Notes: a model not told the origin generated them from the sequence alone. A DNA stretch of 64,000 nt from Kitasatospora aureofaciens (GCF_001188955.3 NZ_JPRF03000001.1:186001-250000), one strand, 5' to 3'; counted from the first letter of the stretch, positions 17,082 to 26,239 are shown. A program made the numbers and translations.

Positions 17082-17372
17082 ATGTGTCTGGCAGTACCCG
17101 GCCGGGTGGCCGAAGTCTACGAACGCGACGGCACCCGGATGGCCCGGGTGGACTTCGGCGGAGTGCTGAAGGAGGTCTGCCTGGAGTACCTGCCGGAGAT
17201 CGCCGTCGGTGACTACGCCATCGTCCACGTCGGCTTCGCCCTCCAGCGGCTGGACGAGGAGTCGGCGCTGGCGACCCTGCGGCTGTTCGAGGAGATCGGC
17301 GCGCTGGAAGAGGAGTTCGGCGACGCCTGGGCCCGGGCCCGGGCGGAGGCTCAGCCCGAGGAGGCTTCGTGA
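17082..17372 (+). CDS. hypC: Hydrogenase assembly chaperone HypC
   Basis: 96 residues starting MCLAVPG, the family signature whose Cys2 binds the Fe(CN)2CO unit and the large subunit. The true start is the ATG at 17082; an upstream ATG at 17067 would put the essential cysteine inside the chain. GAGG lies 8 bases upstream. Its stop overlaps the hypD GTG as GTGA. HypC and HypD together assemble the iron centre. Confidence 0.95.
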   Translation: MCLAVPGRVAEVYERDGTRMARVDFGGVLKEVCLEYLPEIAVGDYAIVHVGFALQRLDEESALATLRLFEEIGALEEEFGDAWARARAEAQPEEAS

Positions 17373-18496
17373 AGTACATCGAGGAGTTCAACGATCCCGG
17401 CCTGGCGCGCCGGCTGCTGGAGGACATCCGGGCCACCGTGACCCGCCCGTGGGCGCTGATGGAGGTCTGCGGCGGACAGACGCACTCCATCATCCGGCAC
17501 GGCATCGACCAGCTCCTGCCGGAAGACGTCGAACTGATCCACGGCCCGGGCTGCCCGGTGTGCGTCACGCCGCTGGAGGCGATCGACCGGGCGCTGGCCA
17601 TCGCCGCCCGGCCGGAGGTCACCTTCTGCTCCTTCGGCGACATGCTGCGGGTGCCCGGCACCGACCGGGACCTGTACCGGGTCAAGGGCGCCGGCGGGGA
17701 CGTCCGGGTGGTGTACTCGCCGCTCGACGCGCTGCGGATCGCCCAGGAGAACCCGCAGCGCGAGGTGGTGTTCTTCGGCATCGGCTTCGAGACCACCGCG
17801 CCCGCCAACGCGATGGCCGTCCACCAGGCCCGCCGCCTCGGCGTGCGCAACTTCAGCCTGCTGGTCTCGCACGTGCGGGTGCCACCGGCGATCGAGGCCA
17901 TCATGAGCTCCGCGGACTGCCGGGTGCAGGGCTTCCTCGCCGCCGGCCACGTGTGCAGCGTGATGGGCACCACCGAGTACCCGGAGCTCGCCGAGCGCCA
18001 CCGGGTACCGATCGTGGTCACCGGCTTCGAGCCGCTGGACCTGCTGGAGGGCATCCGCCGGGCCGTCCGCCAGCTGGAGCGCGGCGAGCACCGGGTGGAG
18101 AACGCCTACCCGCGCGCCGTCCAGGACACCGGCAACCCGGCCGCGCTCCGCATGCTCCAGGAGGTCTTCACCGTCACCGACCGCGCCTGGCGCGGCATCG
18201 GCACCATCCCGGGCAGCGGCTGGCGGCTCTCCGACGCGTACCGCGACTTCGACGCCGAGCACCGCTTCGACGTCACCGGGGTCACCACCCGCGAGTCCGC
18301 CCGGTGCCGCAGTGGCGAGGTGCTCCAGGGCCTGATCAAGCCGCACGAGTGCGAGGCGTTCGGCACCGCCTGCACCCCGCGCACCCCGCTCGGCGCCACC
18401 ATGGTCTCCAGCGAGGGCGCCTGCGCCGCGTACTACCTCTACCGGCGGCTCGACCCGGCCGTCCGACGCGCCGAGGAGGCCGAGCCCGTTGGCTGA
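17369..18496 (+). CDS. hypD: Hydrogenase iron-centre assembly protein HypD
   Basis: 375 residues from a GTG at 17369. It shows [29 protein letters not shown] and, near the end, the [4Fe-4S] cysteines in [18 protein letters not shown] and EGACAAYY. HypD is the scaffold on which HypE-bound cyanide is moved to iron held with HypC. Coupled to hypC and overlapping hypE by 8 bp. Confidence 0.96.
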   Translation: MKYIEEFNDPGLARRLLEDIRATVTRPWALMEVCGGQTHSIIRHGIDQLLPEDVELIHGPGCPVCVTPLEAIDRALAIAARPEVTFCSFGDMLRVPGTDRDLYRVKGAGGDVRVVYSPLDALRIAQENPQREVVFFGIGFETTAPANAMAVHQARRLGVRNFSLLVSHVRVPPAIEAIMSSADCRVQGFLAAGHVCSVMGTTEYPELAERHRVPIVVTGFEPLDLLEGIRRAVRQLERGEHRVENAYPRAVQDTGNPAALRMLQEVFTVTDRAWRGIGTIPGSGWRLSDAYRDFDAEHRFDVTGVTTRESARCRSGEVLQGLIKPHECEAFGTACTPRTPLGATMVSSEGACAAYYLYRRLDPAVRRAEEAEPVG

Positions 18497-19559
18497 CACG
18501 CTGCAGACCGCACCGGACTTCTCCGGCTGGTCCTGCCCGCTCCCGCTGCGCGACCACCCCGTGGTGGTGATGGGGCACGGCGGGGGCGGCGCGCTCTCGG
18601 CCGAGCTGGTCCGCCACCTGTTCCTGCCCGCGTACGGCGGCGAACAGCTCGAGGGGCTCGGCGACTCGGCGCAACTGACGCTCGGCGGTGCCCGGTTGGC
18701 CTTCTCCACGGACTCGTACGTGGTGCGGCCGCTGTTCTTCCCCGGCGGCAGCATCGGCGACCTCGCGGTCAACGGGACGGTCAACGACCTGGCGATGAGC
18801 GGCGCGGTTCCGGCGTACCTGTCCTGCGCGTTCGTGCTGGAGGAGGGCACCGAGCTGGCCACCGTCGGCGCCGTCGCGCAGGCGGTCGGCGCGGCCGCCC
18901 GGGCGGCCGGCGTCACCGTCGCGACCGGGGACACCAAGGTGGTCGACGCCGGGCACGGCGACGGCGTCTACCTCACCACCGCGGGCATCGGCCTGATCCC
19001 GGACGGCGTGGACATCCGCCCGCAGCGGGCCCGCCCCGGCGACGTGATCATGGTCAGCGGGCCGATCGGGCAGCACGGCATCGCCATCATGAGCGTGCGC
19101 GAGGGGCTGGAGTTCGGCGCCGAGGTGACCAGCGACACCGCGGCCCTCGGCTCGCTGGTCCAGGCCATGCTGGCCGTCACCCCCGAGCTGCACGTGCTGC
19201 GCGACCCCACCCGCGGCGGCCTGGCCGCCTCGCTCAACGAGATTGCCGCCGCCTCCGGCACCGGCGTGGTCCTGGAGGACCGGGCGGTGCCGGTCCCGGA
19301 GGCGGTCGCCAACGCCTGCGCCTTCCTCGGCCTCGACCCGCTGTACGTCGCCAACGAGGGCCGGCTGGTCGCCTTCGTGCCGCGCGAGCACGCCGAGGCG
19401 GTGCTCGCGGCGATGCGCGCCCATCCGGACGGGCGCGGAACGGTGATCGTCGGCGAGTGCGTCGCCGACCACCCCGGCGTGGTGGTCGCCCGTACGGGCC
19501 TCGGCGGCACCCGGATCGTCGACCTCCCGCTCGGCGAGCAGCTGCCCCGGATCTGCTGA
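18489..19559 (+). CDS. hypE: Thiocarbamate dehydratase HypE
   Basis: 356 residues from a TTG at 18489. It has the AIR-synthase-like fold with MGHGGGG near the start and FSTDSYVV and TGDTKVV in the ATP-binding core, and ends with the family C-terminus PRIC, whose cysteine carries the carbamoyl group that HypE dehydrates to thiocyanate. The last hyp gene of the operon; a 130-bp gap follows, the longest inside the operon. Confidence 0.96.
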   Translation: MADTLQTAPDFSGWSCPLPLRDHPVVVMGHGGGGALSAELVRHLFLPAYGGEQLEGLGDSAQLTLGGARLAFSTDSYVVRPLFFPGGSIGDLAVNGTVNDLAMSGAVPAYLSCAFVLEEGTELATVGAVAQAVGAAARAAGVTVATGDTKVVDAGHGDGVYLTTAGIGLIPDGVDIRPQRARPGDVIMVSGPIGQHGIAIMSVREGLEFGAEVTSDTAALGSLVQAMLAVTPELHVLRDPTRGGLAASLNEIAAASGTGVVLEDRAVPVPEAVANACAFLGLDPLYVANEGRLVAFVPREHAEAVLAAMRAHPDGRGTVIVGECVADHPGVVVARTGLGGTRIVDLPLGEQLPRIC

Positions 19560-19689
19560 ACGCCACTCCGATGGCGAACCGAACGCGCGCGGGCGACCGC
19601 GAGATGTGACCGTGGTGCGAGGGCCGACCGGAGGCCGGCCCCCGCCCCACGCCCGGGGACCAGGGCCACTGCGGCCGATCGGAGGCGAG

Positions 19690-21153
19690 ATGACCACCAC
19701 ACCGGCGCCCGGCGCCGCCGCCCCGGCGCGGCCCGCCGACCCGAACGTCTTCGAACGGTTGCGGCCGGTGGCCGACGCCGTGCTCTACGAGGGCTACCTG
19801 CTCTACCCCTACCGCCGCTCCTCGGCCAAGAACCGGGTGCGCTGGCAGTTCGGCGTGCTCGCGCCGCGCCCCTGGGTCGAGGCGGGCGGGCCGGTGGCGG
19901 AGACCGTCGCCGGCTCCGCCGAGTCCTGGTACCAGCAGACCGAGTGCCTGGCCGAGGCGGCGCCCGGTGCGGTGCTGCACGTCCGGGTCCGCTACCTCCA
20001 GGTGCAGCACAAGAGCGTGCAGCGCCGCACCGCGGACGGCCGGTACGAACCGGTGGAGTCGCTCCAGGCGCCCGACGCGGTCCACCTCAGCTTCGAGGAG
20101 GCCGTGCCCCGGGAGACCGACCTCGTGCTGCCGCTGGCCGAACTGCTGGCCGGGGACCGGACGTTCGAGGTCGGCGCGCCCGGCGGCGAGCAGACCGAGG
20201 AGCTCCCGGACGCGGACGGCCGGGCGGTGCGCCGGTGCCACCCGGTCGAGGCGCGGACCACCGTGCACGCCGAGCCGCTGGACGGGCGGCTGTACCGGCT
20301 GCGGGTGCGCACCGAGAACACCGGCCGCCAGGTCGGGCCCGGCGCCACCCGCGAGGAGGCGCTGCGGCACACCCTGGTCGCCACCCACACCTTCCTCGGC
20401 GGCAGCGGCCTGTCCTTCCTCTCGCTGACCGACCCGCCGGAGCGGGCAGCCGAGCACGCCCGGGCCTGCCGGAACCTGCACACCTATCCGGTGCCGGCCG
20501 ACGCCGACCGGGCGGTGCTCTCCTCGCCGATCATCCTGCCCGACCAGCCGCGGATCGCCCCGGAGAGCCCCGGCGACCTCCACGACGCCGGGGAGATCGA
20601 CGAGATCCTCTCGCTGCGCACCATGCTGCTCACCGACGAGGAGAAGCGCGAGGCCCGGGCCACCGACCGGCGGGCCGCCGAGATCCTCGACCGGGTGGAC
20701 ACCATGCCGCCGGAGGTCTTCACCCGCCTGCACGGCGCGATCCGCTCCCTTCGGCCCGCCGGGCGCCCGGAGCCCGGCGCGCGCCCCGAGCCCGCCGCCC
20801 GGGCGCCCTGGTGGGAGGAGGGCGGGGACGACGGCCTCGCACCGGCCACCGACCGGGTGCTGGTCGACGGCGTCTCCCTCGCCCGCGGCAGCCGGGTCGA
20901 GCTGCGGCCGCACGGCCGGGGCAGCGACGCGCAGGACATGTTCCTGGCCGGGCGCACGGCCGAGGTGGCGGCGGTCTTCCACGACGTGGACGGCAGCGTC
21001 CACCTCGCCGTCACGGTCGACGACGATCCCGGCGCCGAGTTGCACGGCTGGTACGGCCGGTACCGCTACTTCCGGCCGGACGAGGTGCGACCGCTCGGCA
21101 CCACCCCCGACGAGACGAGGTCCGATGGACACCATCGAACTCCTGGAACATGA
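19690..21153 (+). CDS. Hydrogenase-cluster protein of unknown function (487 aa)
   Basis: A soluble 487-residue protein starting at an ATG with GGAGG just upstream. The N-terminal 300 residues hold beta-rich sequence (YEGYLLYPYRRSS, RYLQVQHKSVQRR, TFLGGSGLSFLSL) and the C-terminal part has a Pro/Ala linker and an SH3-like end (ELHGWYGRYRYFRPDEVRPLG). No cofactor motif, signal peptide or membrane segment. Its place between hypE and the structural genes, overlapping the next ORF, says it serves the hydrogenase. I know of similar proteins only as unnamed neighbours of group 1h enzymes in actinomycetes; the role is open (assembly, electron transfer or tethering). Confidence 0.85.
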   Translation: MTTTPAPGAAAPARPADPNVFERLRPVADAVLYEGYLLYPYRRSSAKNRVRWQFGVLAPRPWVEAGGPVAETVAGSAESWYQQTECLAEAAPGAVLHVRVRYLQVQHKSVQRRTADGRYEPVESLQAPDAVHLSFEEAVPRETDLVLPLAELLAGDRTFEVGAPGGEQTEELPDADGRAVRRCHPVEARTTVHAEPLDGRLYRLRVRTENTGRQVGPGATREEALRHTLVATHTFLGGSGLSFLSLTDPPERAAEHARACRNLHTYPVPADADRAVLSSPIILPDQPRIAPESPGDLHDAGEIDEILSLRTMLLTDEEKREARATDRRAAEILDRVDTMPPEVFTRLHGAIRSLRPAGRPEPGARPEPAARAPWWEEGGDDGLAPATDRVLVDGVSLARGSRVELRPHGRGSDAQDMFLAGRTAEVAAVFHDVDGSVHLAVTVDDDPGAELHGWYGRYRYFRPDEVRPLGTTPDETRSDGHHRTPGT

Positions 21154-21277
21154 CCACCGCATGGTGGAGCAGCTGTTCCGCGACTACCCGGCCGCGCCCG
21201 CCCTGATGCCGGCCGGCCCGGTGGCCGCGGCCTACGACCGACTGCGTGACCGGCTGCAAGGAAGGCCGAGGACATGA
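21125..21277 (+). CDS. Truncated hemerythrin-like ORF (50 aa)
   Basis: The first 20 residues, MDTIELLEHDHRMVEQLFRD, match the start of HHE hemerythrin-type proteins, including the first His-x-x-x iron-binding helix, but the remaining three helices are missing and the chain ends RLQGRPRT. It starts inside the 3' end of the preceding gene and its TGA overlaps the hhyS ATG (ATGA, 21274-21277). The coupling is intact although the protein is reduced, which suggests an internal deletion in a gene that once encoded a full HHE protein, leaving a leader peptide for hhyS. Confidence 0.55.
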   Translation: MDTIELLEHDHRMVEQLFRDYPAAPALMPAGPVAAAYDRLRDRLQGRPRT

Positions 21278-22365
21278 CGATCGAAAGCGGTACCACCAGC
21301 ACCAGCGGGACACCGAGCCGCGCGGACCAGCGGCAGGGCTTCCCGGAGATCGACATCCTGTGGATCTCCGAGGGCCTGAGCTGCGACGGCGACACCGTGT
21401 CGCTGACCGCCGCCGACCAGCCCGCCATCGAGGACGTGGTGCTCGGCCTGATCCCCGGCCTGCCCAAGGTCAACCTGTACAACAAGGTGCTCTCGCCCAC
21501 GCTGGGCGGCGAGGAGTTCCTCGCCCCCTACCGGGCCGCCGCCCGGGGCGAGTCGCCGAACCCGTTCATCCTGGTCATCGAGGGCTCGATCCCCAACCAG
21601 GACATCATCGAGGGCGACGGCTACTGGACCTCCTTCGGCAATGACCTGGAGACCGGCGAGCCGCTCACCCTCAACTGGTGGCTGGACCACCTCGCGCCCA
21701 AGGCGTGGGCGGTGGTCGCGGCCGGCACCTGCGCGACATACGGCGGCATCCACGCGATGGCCGGCAACCCGACCGGCGCGATGGGCCTGGCGGACTACCT
21801 CGGGTGGGACTTCAAGTCCACCGGCGGGCTGCCGATCGTCAACGTGCCGGGCTGCCCGATCCAGCCGGAGAACTTCATGGAGACCCTCACCTGGGTGCTC
21901 TACCACGCGGCCGGCGCCGCCCCGCCGCCCCCGCTCGACGCCAACCTGCGCCCGCAGTGGCTTTTCGGCAGGACCGTCCACGAGGGCTGCGACCGGGCCG
22001 GCTACTACGAGCAGGGCAACTTCGCCCGCGAGTACAACTCGCCCAAGTGCCAGGTGAAGGTGGGCTGCTGGGGGCCGGTCGTCAACTGCAACGTGCCGAA
22101 GCGCGGCTGGATGGCCGGGATCGGCGGCTGCCCGAACGTGGGCGGCATCTGCATCGGCTGCACCATGCCGGGCTTCCCCGACACCTTCATGCCGTTCATG
22201 GACGAGCCGTCCGGCGGCAGCCTGTCCCCGATGCTCATCAAGCCGTACGGAGCGGTCATCCGGCGGCTGCGCGGCATCACCAACATGGCCGTGAACCGGG
22301 AGCCGCGCTGGCGGCACCGCGGTTCCGAGCTGACCAGCGGTTACGACCCGCACTGGCGTCCCTGA
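21274..22365 (+). CDS. hhyS: Group 1h [NiFe] hydrogenase small subunit
   Basis: 363 residues with the electron-transfer Fe-S clusters. The N-terminal proximal-cluster motif is EGLSCDGDTV, where the residue after the cysteine pattern is Asp, as in the oxygen-insensitive actinobacterial type whose proximal cluster is held by three Cys and one Asp. Other ligands lie in GTCATYGG, NVPGCPIQP, VHEGCDRAGYY, KVGCWGPVVNCN and GGCPNVGGICIGCTMPGFPD. There is no Tat signal peptide, so the enzyme stays in the cytoplasm or on the inner membrane face. It passes electrons from H2 oxidised in HhyL to the respiratory chain. GGAAGG lies 8 bases upstream. Confidence 0.96.
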   Translation: MTIESGTTSTSGTPSRADQRQGFPEIDILWISEGLSCDGDTVSLTAADQPAIEDVVLGLIPGLPKVNLYNKVLSPTLGGEEFLAPYRAAARGESPNPFILVIEGSIPNQDIIEGDGYWTSFGNDLETGEPLTLNWWLDHLAPKAWAVVAAGTCATYGGIHAMAGNPTGAMGLADYLGWDFKSTGGLPIVNVPGCPIQPENFMETLTWVLYHAAGAAPPPPLDANLRPQWLFGRTVHEGCDRAGYYEQGNFAREYNSPKCQVKVGCWGPVVNCNVPKRGWMAGIGGCPNVGGICIGCTMPGFPDTFMPFMDEPSGGSLSPMLIKPYGAVIRRLRGITNMAVNREPRWRHRGSELTSGYDPHWRP

Positions 22366-22391
22366 GCGACCCCGGCCCCGAAGGAAGGCAC

Positions 22392-24194
22392 ATGACGACG
22401 ACCGAGCCCCCGCGCGCGACCGGGCAGCGCAAGCCGCCGCAGATCGTGGAGATGTCGTGGGACCCGATCACCCGGATCATCGGCAACCTCGGCATCTACA
22501 CCAAGGTGGACTTCGCCAACAGGGAGGTGACGGAGTGCCACAGCACCTCCTCCCTGTTCCGCGGCTACTCGGTGTTCATGAAGGGCAAGGACCCCCGGGA
22601 CGCCGGCTTCATCACCAGCCGCATCTGCGGCATCTGCGGTGACAACCACACCACCTGCTCCAACTACGCCCAGCAGATGGCGTACGGGGTGAAACCCCCG
22701 CCGCTCGGCGAGTCGATCGTCAACCTCGGTGAGGCCGCCGAGTACCTGTTCGACCACACGATCTTCCAGGACAACCTGGTGTTCGTGGACTTCTGCGAGG
22801 CCATGGTCAAGGAGACCAACCCCGGTCTGCTGGCCCGGGCGGAGCGCACCGAGGCGCCCAACGCGGGCATCCACGGCTACCGGACGATCGCCGACCTGAT
22901 GCGGTCCTTCAACCCGTTCGAGGGCGAGGTCTACAAGCAGGCGCTGCGGATCAGCCGGATCACCCGCGAGATGTTCTGCCTGATGGAGGGCCGGCACGTG
23001 CACCCCTCCACGCTCTACCCGGGCGGCGTGGGCACGATGCCGACGCCCACCCTGTTCACCGACTACCTGTCCCGGCTGATCCGGGTGATCGACTTCGTCA
23101 AGAAGTCGGTCGCGATGAACGACGACGTCTTCGACTTCTTCTACGAGGCACTGCCGGGCTACGAGGAGGTCGGGCGCCGGCGCATCCTGCTCGGCTGCTG
23201 GGGCGCCTGGCAGGACTACGAGGTCTGCGACTACAAGTACGCGAACATGAACGAGTGGGGGAAGGCGATGTACGTCACCCCCGGCATCGTGGTGGACGGC
23301 AAACTGGTCACCAACAACCTGGTCGACATCAACCTGGGGCTGCGGATCCTGCTCGGCAGCTCCTACTACGAGGACTGGGTCAACGAGGACCCGTTCGTCA
23401 CCCACGACCCGCTCGGCAACCCGGTCGACATGCGCCACCCCTGGAACCAGACCACCGTGCCGGTGCCGCAGAAGCGCGACCTGAACGGCGGCAAGTACAG
23501 CTGGGTGATGAGCCCGCGCTGGTACCACCAGCAGACCGGCGAGCACCTGGCCCTGGACACCGGCGGCGGCCCGCTGGCCCGGCTCTGGTCGACGGCGCTC
23601 AGCGGGCTGGTGGACACCCCGTACGTCAAGGCGACCGGGCAGGGCGTGCGGATCTCGCTGCCGAAGGGCGAGGAACTGCCCGAGATGACCTTCGAGTGGA
23701 AGATCCCGCAGTGGAGCAACACCATCGAGCGCGACCGGGCCCGGCCGTACTTCGTGGCGTACTCGGCGGCGATGGCGCTGTTCTTCGTGGAGCGGGCGAT
23801 GGGCATGGTCAGGGCCGGTGACACCAGGGTCTTCACCGACTTCGAGGTGCCGGACGAGGCGATCGGCTGCGGCTTCCACGAGGCCGTGCGCGGCGTGCTC
23901 TCGCACCACCTGGTGATCCGCGACAAGAAGATCGCCAACTACCACCCCTACCCGCCGACCCCGTGGAACGCCAGCCCCCGGGACAGCTTCGGCACCCCCG
24001 GCCCGTACGAGGACGCCGTGCAGGGGCAGCCGATCTTCGAGGAGAACGGGCCGGACGACTTCAAGGGCATCGACATCATGCGCACCGTGCGCAGCTTCGA
24101 CCCCTGTCTGCCGTGCGGGGTGCACATGTACCTCGGCAAGGGCAAGGAGCTCACCCGGATGCACACCCCCACCTACGGGGCGTCCCATGGCTGA
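22392..24194 (+). CDS. hhyL: Group 1h [NiFe] hydrogenase large subunit
   Basis: 600 residues carrying the NiFe site. The L1 motif is RICGICGDNHT (about residues 77-87) and the L2 motif DPCLPCGVH (about 570-578), giving four metal-binding cysteines. About 22 residues follow L2 (MYLGKGKELTR and onward); this tail is normally cut off by a maturation protease once nickel is in. The protease encoded at 25718-26239 is the evident candidate. Together with HhyS it oxidises H2 at atmospheric levels in the presence of oxygen, as known for this group in streptomycetes and mycobacteria. AAGGAAGG precedes the ATG. Confidence 0.96.
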   Translation: MTTTEPPRATGQRKPPQIVEMSWDPITRIIGNLGIYTKVDFANREVTECHSTSSLFRGYSVFMKGKDPRDAGFITSRICGICGDNHTTCSNYAQQMAYGVKPPPLGESIVNLGEAAEYLFDHTIFQDNLVFVDFCEAMVKETNPGLLARAERTEAPNAGIHGYRTIADLMRSFNPFEGEVYKQALRISRITREMFCLMEGRHVHPSTLYPGGVGTMPTPTLFTDYLSRLIRVIDFVKKSVAMNDDVFDFFYEALPGYEEVGRRRILLGCWGAWQDYEVCDYKYANMNEWGKAMYVTPGIVVDGKLVTNNLVDINLGLRILLGSSYYEDWVNEDPFVTHDPLGNPVDMRHPWNQTTVPVPQKRDLNGGKYSWVMSPRWYHQQTGEHLALDTGGGPLARLWSTALSGLVDTPYVKATGQGVRISLPKGEELPEMTFEWKIPQWSNTIERDRARPYFVAYSAAMALFFVERAMGMVRAGDTRVFTDFEVPDEAIGCGFHEAVRGVLSHHLVIRDKKIANYHPYPPTPWNASPRDSFGTPGPYEDAVQGQPIFEENGPDDFKGIDIMRTVRSFDPCLPCGVHMYLGKGKELTRMHTPTYGASHG

Positions 24195-24687
24195 GGGACG
24201 GCTGGACGCCCAGGCGGTGGAGCAGCGGCTGGCCCGGCTGGACGAGCTGCTGGAGCGGGTCGAGGCGGTGCCCGGACCGGGCGGCGAGGCGGCGCTCGCG
24301 GCGGTCCGGACCCTCACCGAGGTCTACGGCGAGGCGCTGGCCCGGGTGCTGGACCTGGTACCACCGGAGCCGCTGCTCGACGACGAGCTGCTCGGCCACC
24401 TGCTGGTGCTGCACGACCTGCACCCGGAGCCGCCGGAACGCCGGGCGGCACGGGCCCTGCAGGCGCTGCGCGAGCGGGGCGTGCAGGCCGAGCTGGCCGG
24501 GGTCGACGGCGGGGTCGCCGAGGTGCGGCTGACCGTCAAGGGCTGCGGCTCCTCGGCCGGAGCGGTGGAGGCGGCGGTCCGGGAGGCGGTGCTGGCGGCC
24601 GCGCCCGAGCTGAGCGAGGTGCGGCGGGCCCCGGAGCGGGCGTTCGTCCCGGTGGACAGCCTGCTGCTCCCGCGGGGGGCGGCATGA
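24187..24687 (+). CDS. NifU-like protein of the hydrogenase cluster
   Basis: 166 residues. The C-terminal third (TVKGCGSSAGAVEAAVREAV) is the NifU C-terminal fold, but the canonical CxxC that holds a transient Fe-S cluster is reduced to one cysteine (GCGSS). The N-terminal part is helical. Such proteins accompany group 1h hydrogenases, where they are thought to help Fe-S cluster supply to the small subunit. It overlaps hhyL by 8 bp and the next gene by 4 bp (ATGA). Confidence 0.85.
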   Translation: MAEGRLDAQAVEQRLARLDELLERVEAVPGPGGEAALAAVRTLTEVYGEALARVLDLVPPEPLLDDELLGHLLVLHDLHPEPPERRAARALQALRERGVQAELAGVDGGVAEVRLTVKGCGSSAGAVEAAVREAVLAAAPELSEVRRAPERAFVPVDSLLLPRGAA

Positions 24688-25286
24688 CCGCCGGTGCGCT
24701 GCACCGCCTGATCCGCGAGGCCCGCGCCGAGCCGGCCGGGCCCGCCGAGCCTCCCGAACGGTGCGAGCTGTGCGGCGAGCAGGTGCCGGAGGACCACCGG
24801 CACCTGCTGGACACCGAAGCGCAGACCGTGCTGTGCGTCTGCCGCCCGTGCACCTTGCTGTTCGGCCGGGAGACGGAGGCCGAGGAGGGGCGCTACCGGC
24901 TGGTGCCGGGGCGGCGGGTGCGGCTGGAGCCGGTGCCGACCGACCGCCTCGGCGTCCCGGTGGGCCTGGCGTTCTTCGTGCCGCAGCCGGACGGCAGCGT
25001 CCTGGCCCACTACCCGAGCCCGGCCGGCGCGGCCCGCTGGGAAGTGGATCCCCAGGCGTGGCGGACGGCGTGCGAGCTGCGGCCCGAGTTGCGCACGATG
25101 CGCGCCGGGGTGGAAGCCTTGTTGGTGAACACCGTTCGCGGGCAGTCGCAGCACTGGATCGTCCCGCTCGCCGACTGCCTGCGGATGGTCGCGGTGGTGC
25201 GGCAGGAGTGGCGCGGCCTGTCCGGCGGCAGCCGGATCTGGCCGGCGCTCGAGCAGTTCTTCGGAGAACTGACCGAACAGCGGTGA
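24684..25286 (+). CDS. DUF5947 family protein
   Basis: 200 residues beginning with a zinc-ribbon-like site: CELCGEQ at about 29-35 and CVCRPC at about 53-58. The rest is a compact domain ending HWIVPLADCLRMVAVVRQEW. DUF5947 proteins are found beside group 1h hydrogenase genes; their job is not known. The ATGA overlap with the NifU-like gene and 10-bp spacing to the next gene place it firmly in the operon. Confidence 0.85.
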   Translation: MTAGALHRLIREARAEPAGPAEPPERCELCGEQVPEDHRHLLDTEAQTVLCVCRPCTLLFGRETEAEEGRYRLVPGRRVRLEPVPTDRLGVPVGLAFFVPQPDGSVLAHYPSPAGAARWEVDPQAWRTACELRPELRTMRAGVEALLVNTVRGQSQHWIVPLADCLRMVAVVRQEWRGLSGGSRIWPALEQFFGELTEQR

Positions 25287-25296
25287 GGAGGAAGCC

Positions 25297-25503
25297 ATGG
25301 GCAACATCCGCGTGGGCAAGCCGCAGGCGCGCCCTTACACGGCGTCGACCGTCTTCGGCATCCACCGGGGCAACGAGGGCCCCTACAAGCGGCAGCCGGG
25401 CCACCACAAGGACGGCACCGCGGACGCCCGGCGGTCGACGGGCATCCACTGGAAGAAGCACAACGCGATCCTGCCGATCATGCCGAACATCCCGCCCGGC
25501 TGA
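25297..25503 (+). CDS. Conserved small hydrogenase-cluster protein (68 aa)
   Basis: A basic 68-residue protein (MGNIRVGKPQARPY start, HRGNEGPYKR, HHKDGTADARR, WKKHNAILPIMPNIPPG end) with no membrane segment and no cysteine. GAGGAAG precedes the ATG. I do not recognise a named family. Its position directly after the DUF5947 gene and its well-formed ribosome site argue that it is real; a structural or tethering peptide of the hydrogenase complex is possible. Confidence 0.75.
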   Translation: MGNIRVGKPQARPYTASTVFGIHRGNEGPYKRQPGHHKDGTADARRSTGIHWKKHNAILPIMPNIPPG

Positions 25504-25539
25504 GCCGGGCCCGGCGGACGTGGAACGAAGGAGGAACCG

Positions 25540-25671
25540 ATGGCCAGACGGGTGCTGATCGCGGAGGTCCTGATCGTCGGGACGATCACCCTGGCGATGC
25601 TCGTCCGGGAGATCCCCGGCATGCGGCGGGAGCTGAGGATGTGGCGGATGGTGGGCCTGCGGCGCCACTGA
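25540..25671 (+). CDS. Very small membrane protein (43 aa), DUF6893-like
   Basis: MARRVLIAEVLIVGTITLAMLV gives one transmembrane helix, followed by REIPGMRRELRMWRM, the pattern of the DUF6893 mini-proteins of actinomycetes. AAGGAGG lies 7 bases before the ATG. It is the last gene of the hydrogenase operon, ending 10 bp before a strong terminator. A membrane anchor or small regulator is plausible but not shown. Confidence 0.75.
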   Translation: MARRVLIAEVLIVGTITLAMLVREIPGMRRELRMWRMVGLRRH

Positions 25672-25680
25672 CCGGCCCGC

Positions 25681-25714
25681 GGCGCCCGGCGGTCGTGCTC
25701 GACCGCCGGGCGCC
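25681..25714. terminator. Terminator between hydrogenase operon and protease
   Basis: A perfect 14-bp stem (GGCGCCCGGCGGTC with its complement) around a 6-base loop, between the convergent operon end (25671) and the protease stop (25718). It probably ends transcription from both sides. Confidence 0.8.
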
Positions 25715-25717
25715 CTT

Positions 25718-26239
25718 TCACGCCGTGCGGGCCGTCAGCTCCGCACCGGGTTCGCGCAGCAGCTGGGCGGCCACGCGCCGCACCAGGCCGGCGGCGGCGG
25801 GGACGGCCTGCCGGACGGCCTCGCTCAGGCCGACCATGACGTCCGGGTCGTCCTGGGCCGGGCACAGCTCCGGCTCGCAGCCGAGGACGACCACCCTGGG
25901 CAGCCGCTCGGCGCCGTCCACGGCCAGGTCGCGGGCCAGCGCCAGCACCGTCACCGGATCCATGCCGTGCGCTTCCGGGACGGCCGGCCAGCTCGCCCCG
26001 TCCGGTTCGATCAGGTACAGCGTGCCGGGGGCGCCCCCGCGCGGCGCCGCGTCCACCAGGACGACCGCGTCGTAGCCGTCCAGCAGGCGGTAGGCCAGTT
26101 CCATGCCGCGGATGCCCGCGTCCCACAGCTCGACCCCGGGTGGCAGCGGGTCCTCGCGCAGTGCGGCGACCACCTCCGGGCCGAAGGCGTCGTCGGCCAG
26201 GAAGACGTTTCCGATGCCGGCCACCAGCACCCGGCTCAC
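25718..26239 (-). CDS. Hydrogenase maturation protease
   Basis: 173 residues from a GTG at 26239. The family start GIGNVFLADDAFGPEVV has the nickel-sensing Glu/Asp (in place of Glu, an Asp in ADDAFG), and a second acidic residue lies in LWDAGIRGMEL; the HGMDPVTVLALA segment is the third signature. It cuts the C-terminal tail of the large subunit after nickel insertion. Encoded on the opposite strand from, and convergent with, the hydrogenase operon. Its start overlaps the stop of the hypX-like remnant as GTGA, so it was once the second gene of a hypX-protease pair. Confidence 0.92.
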   Translation of the reverse strand: MSRVLVAGIGNVFLADDAFGPEVVAALREDPLPPGVELWDAGIRGMELAYRLLDGYDAVVLVDAAPRGGAPGTLYLIEPDGASWPAVPEAHGMDPVTVLALARDLAVDGAERLPRVVVLGCEPELCPAQDDPDVMVGLSEAVRQAVPAAAGLVRRVAAQLLREPGAELTARTA

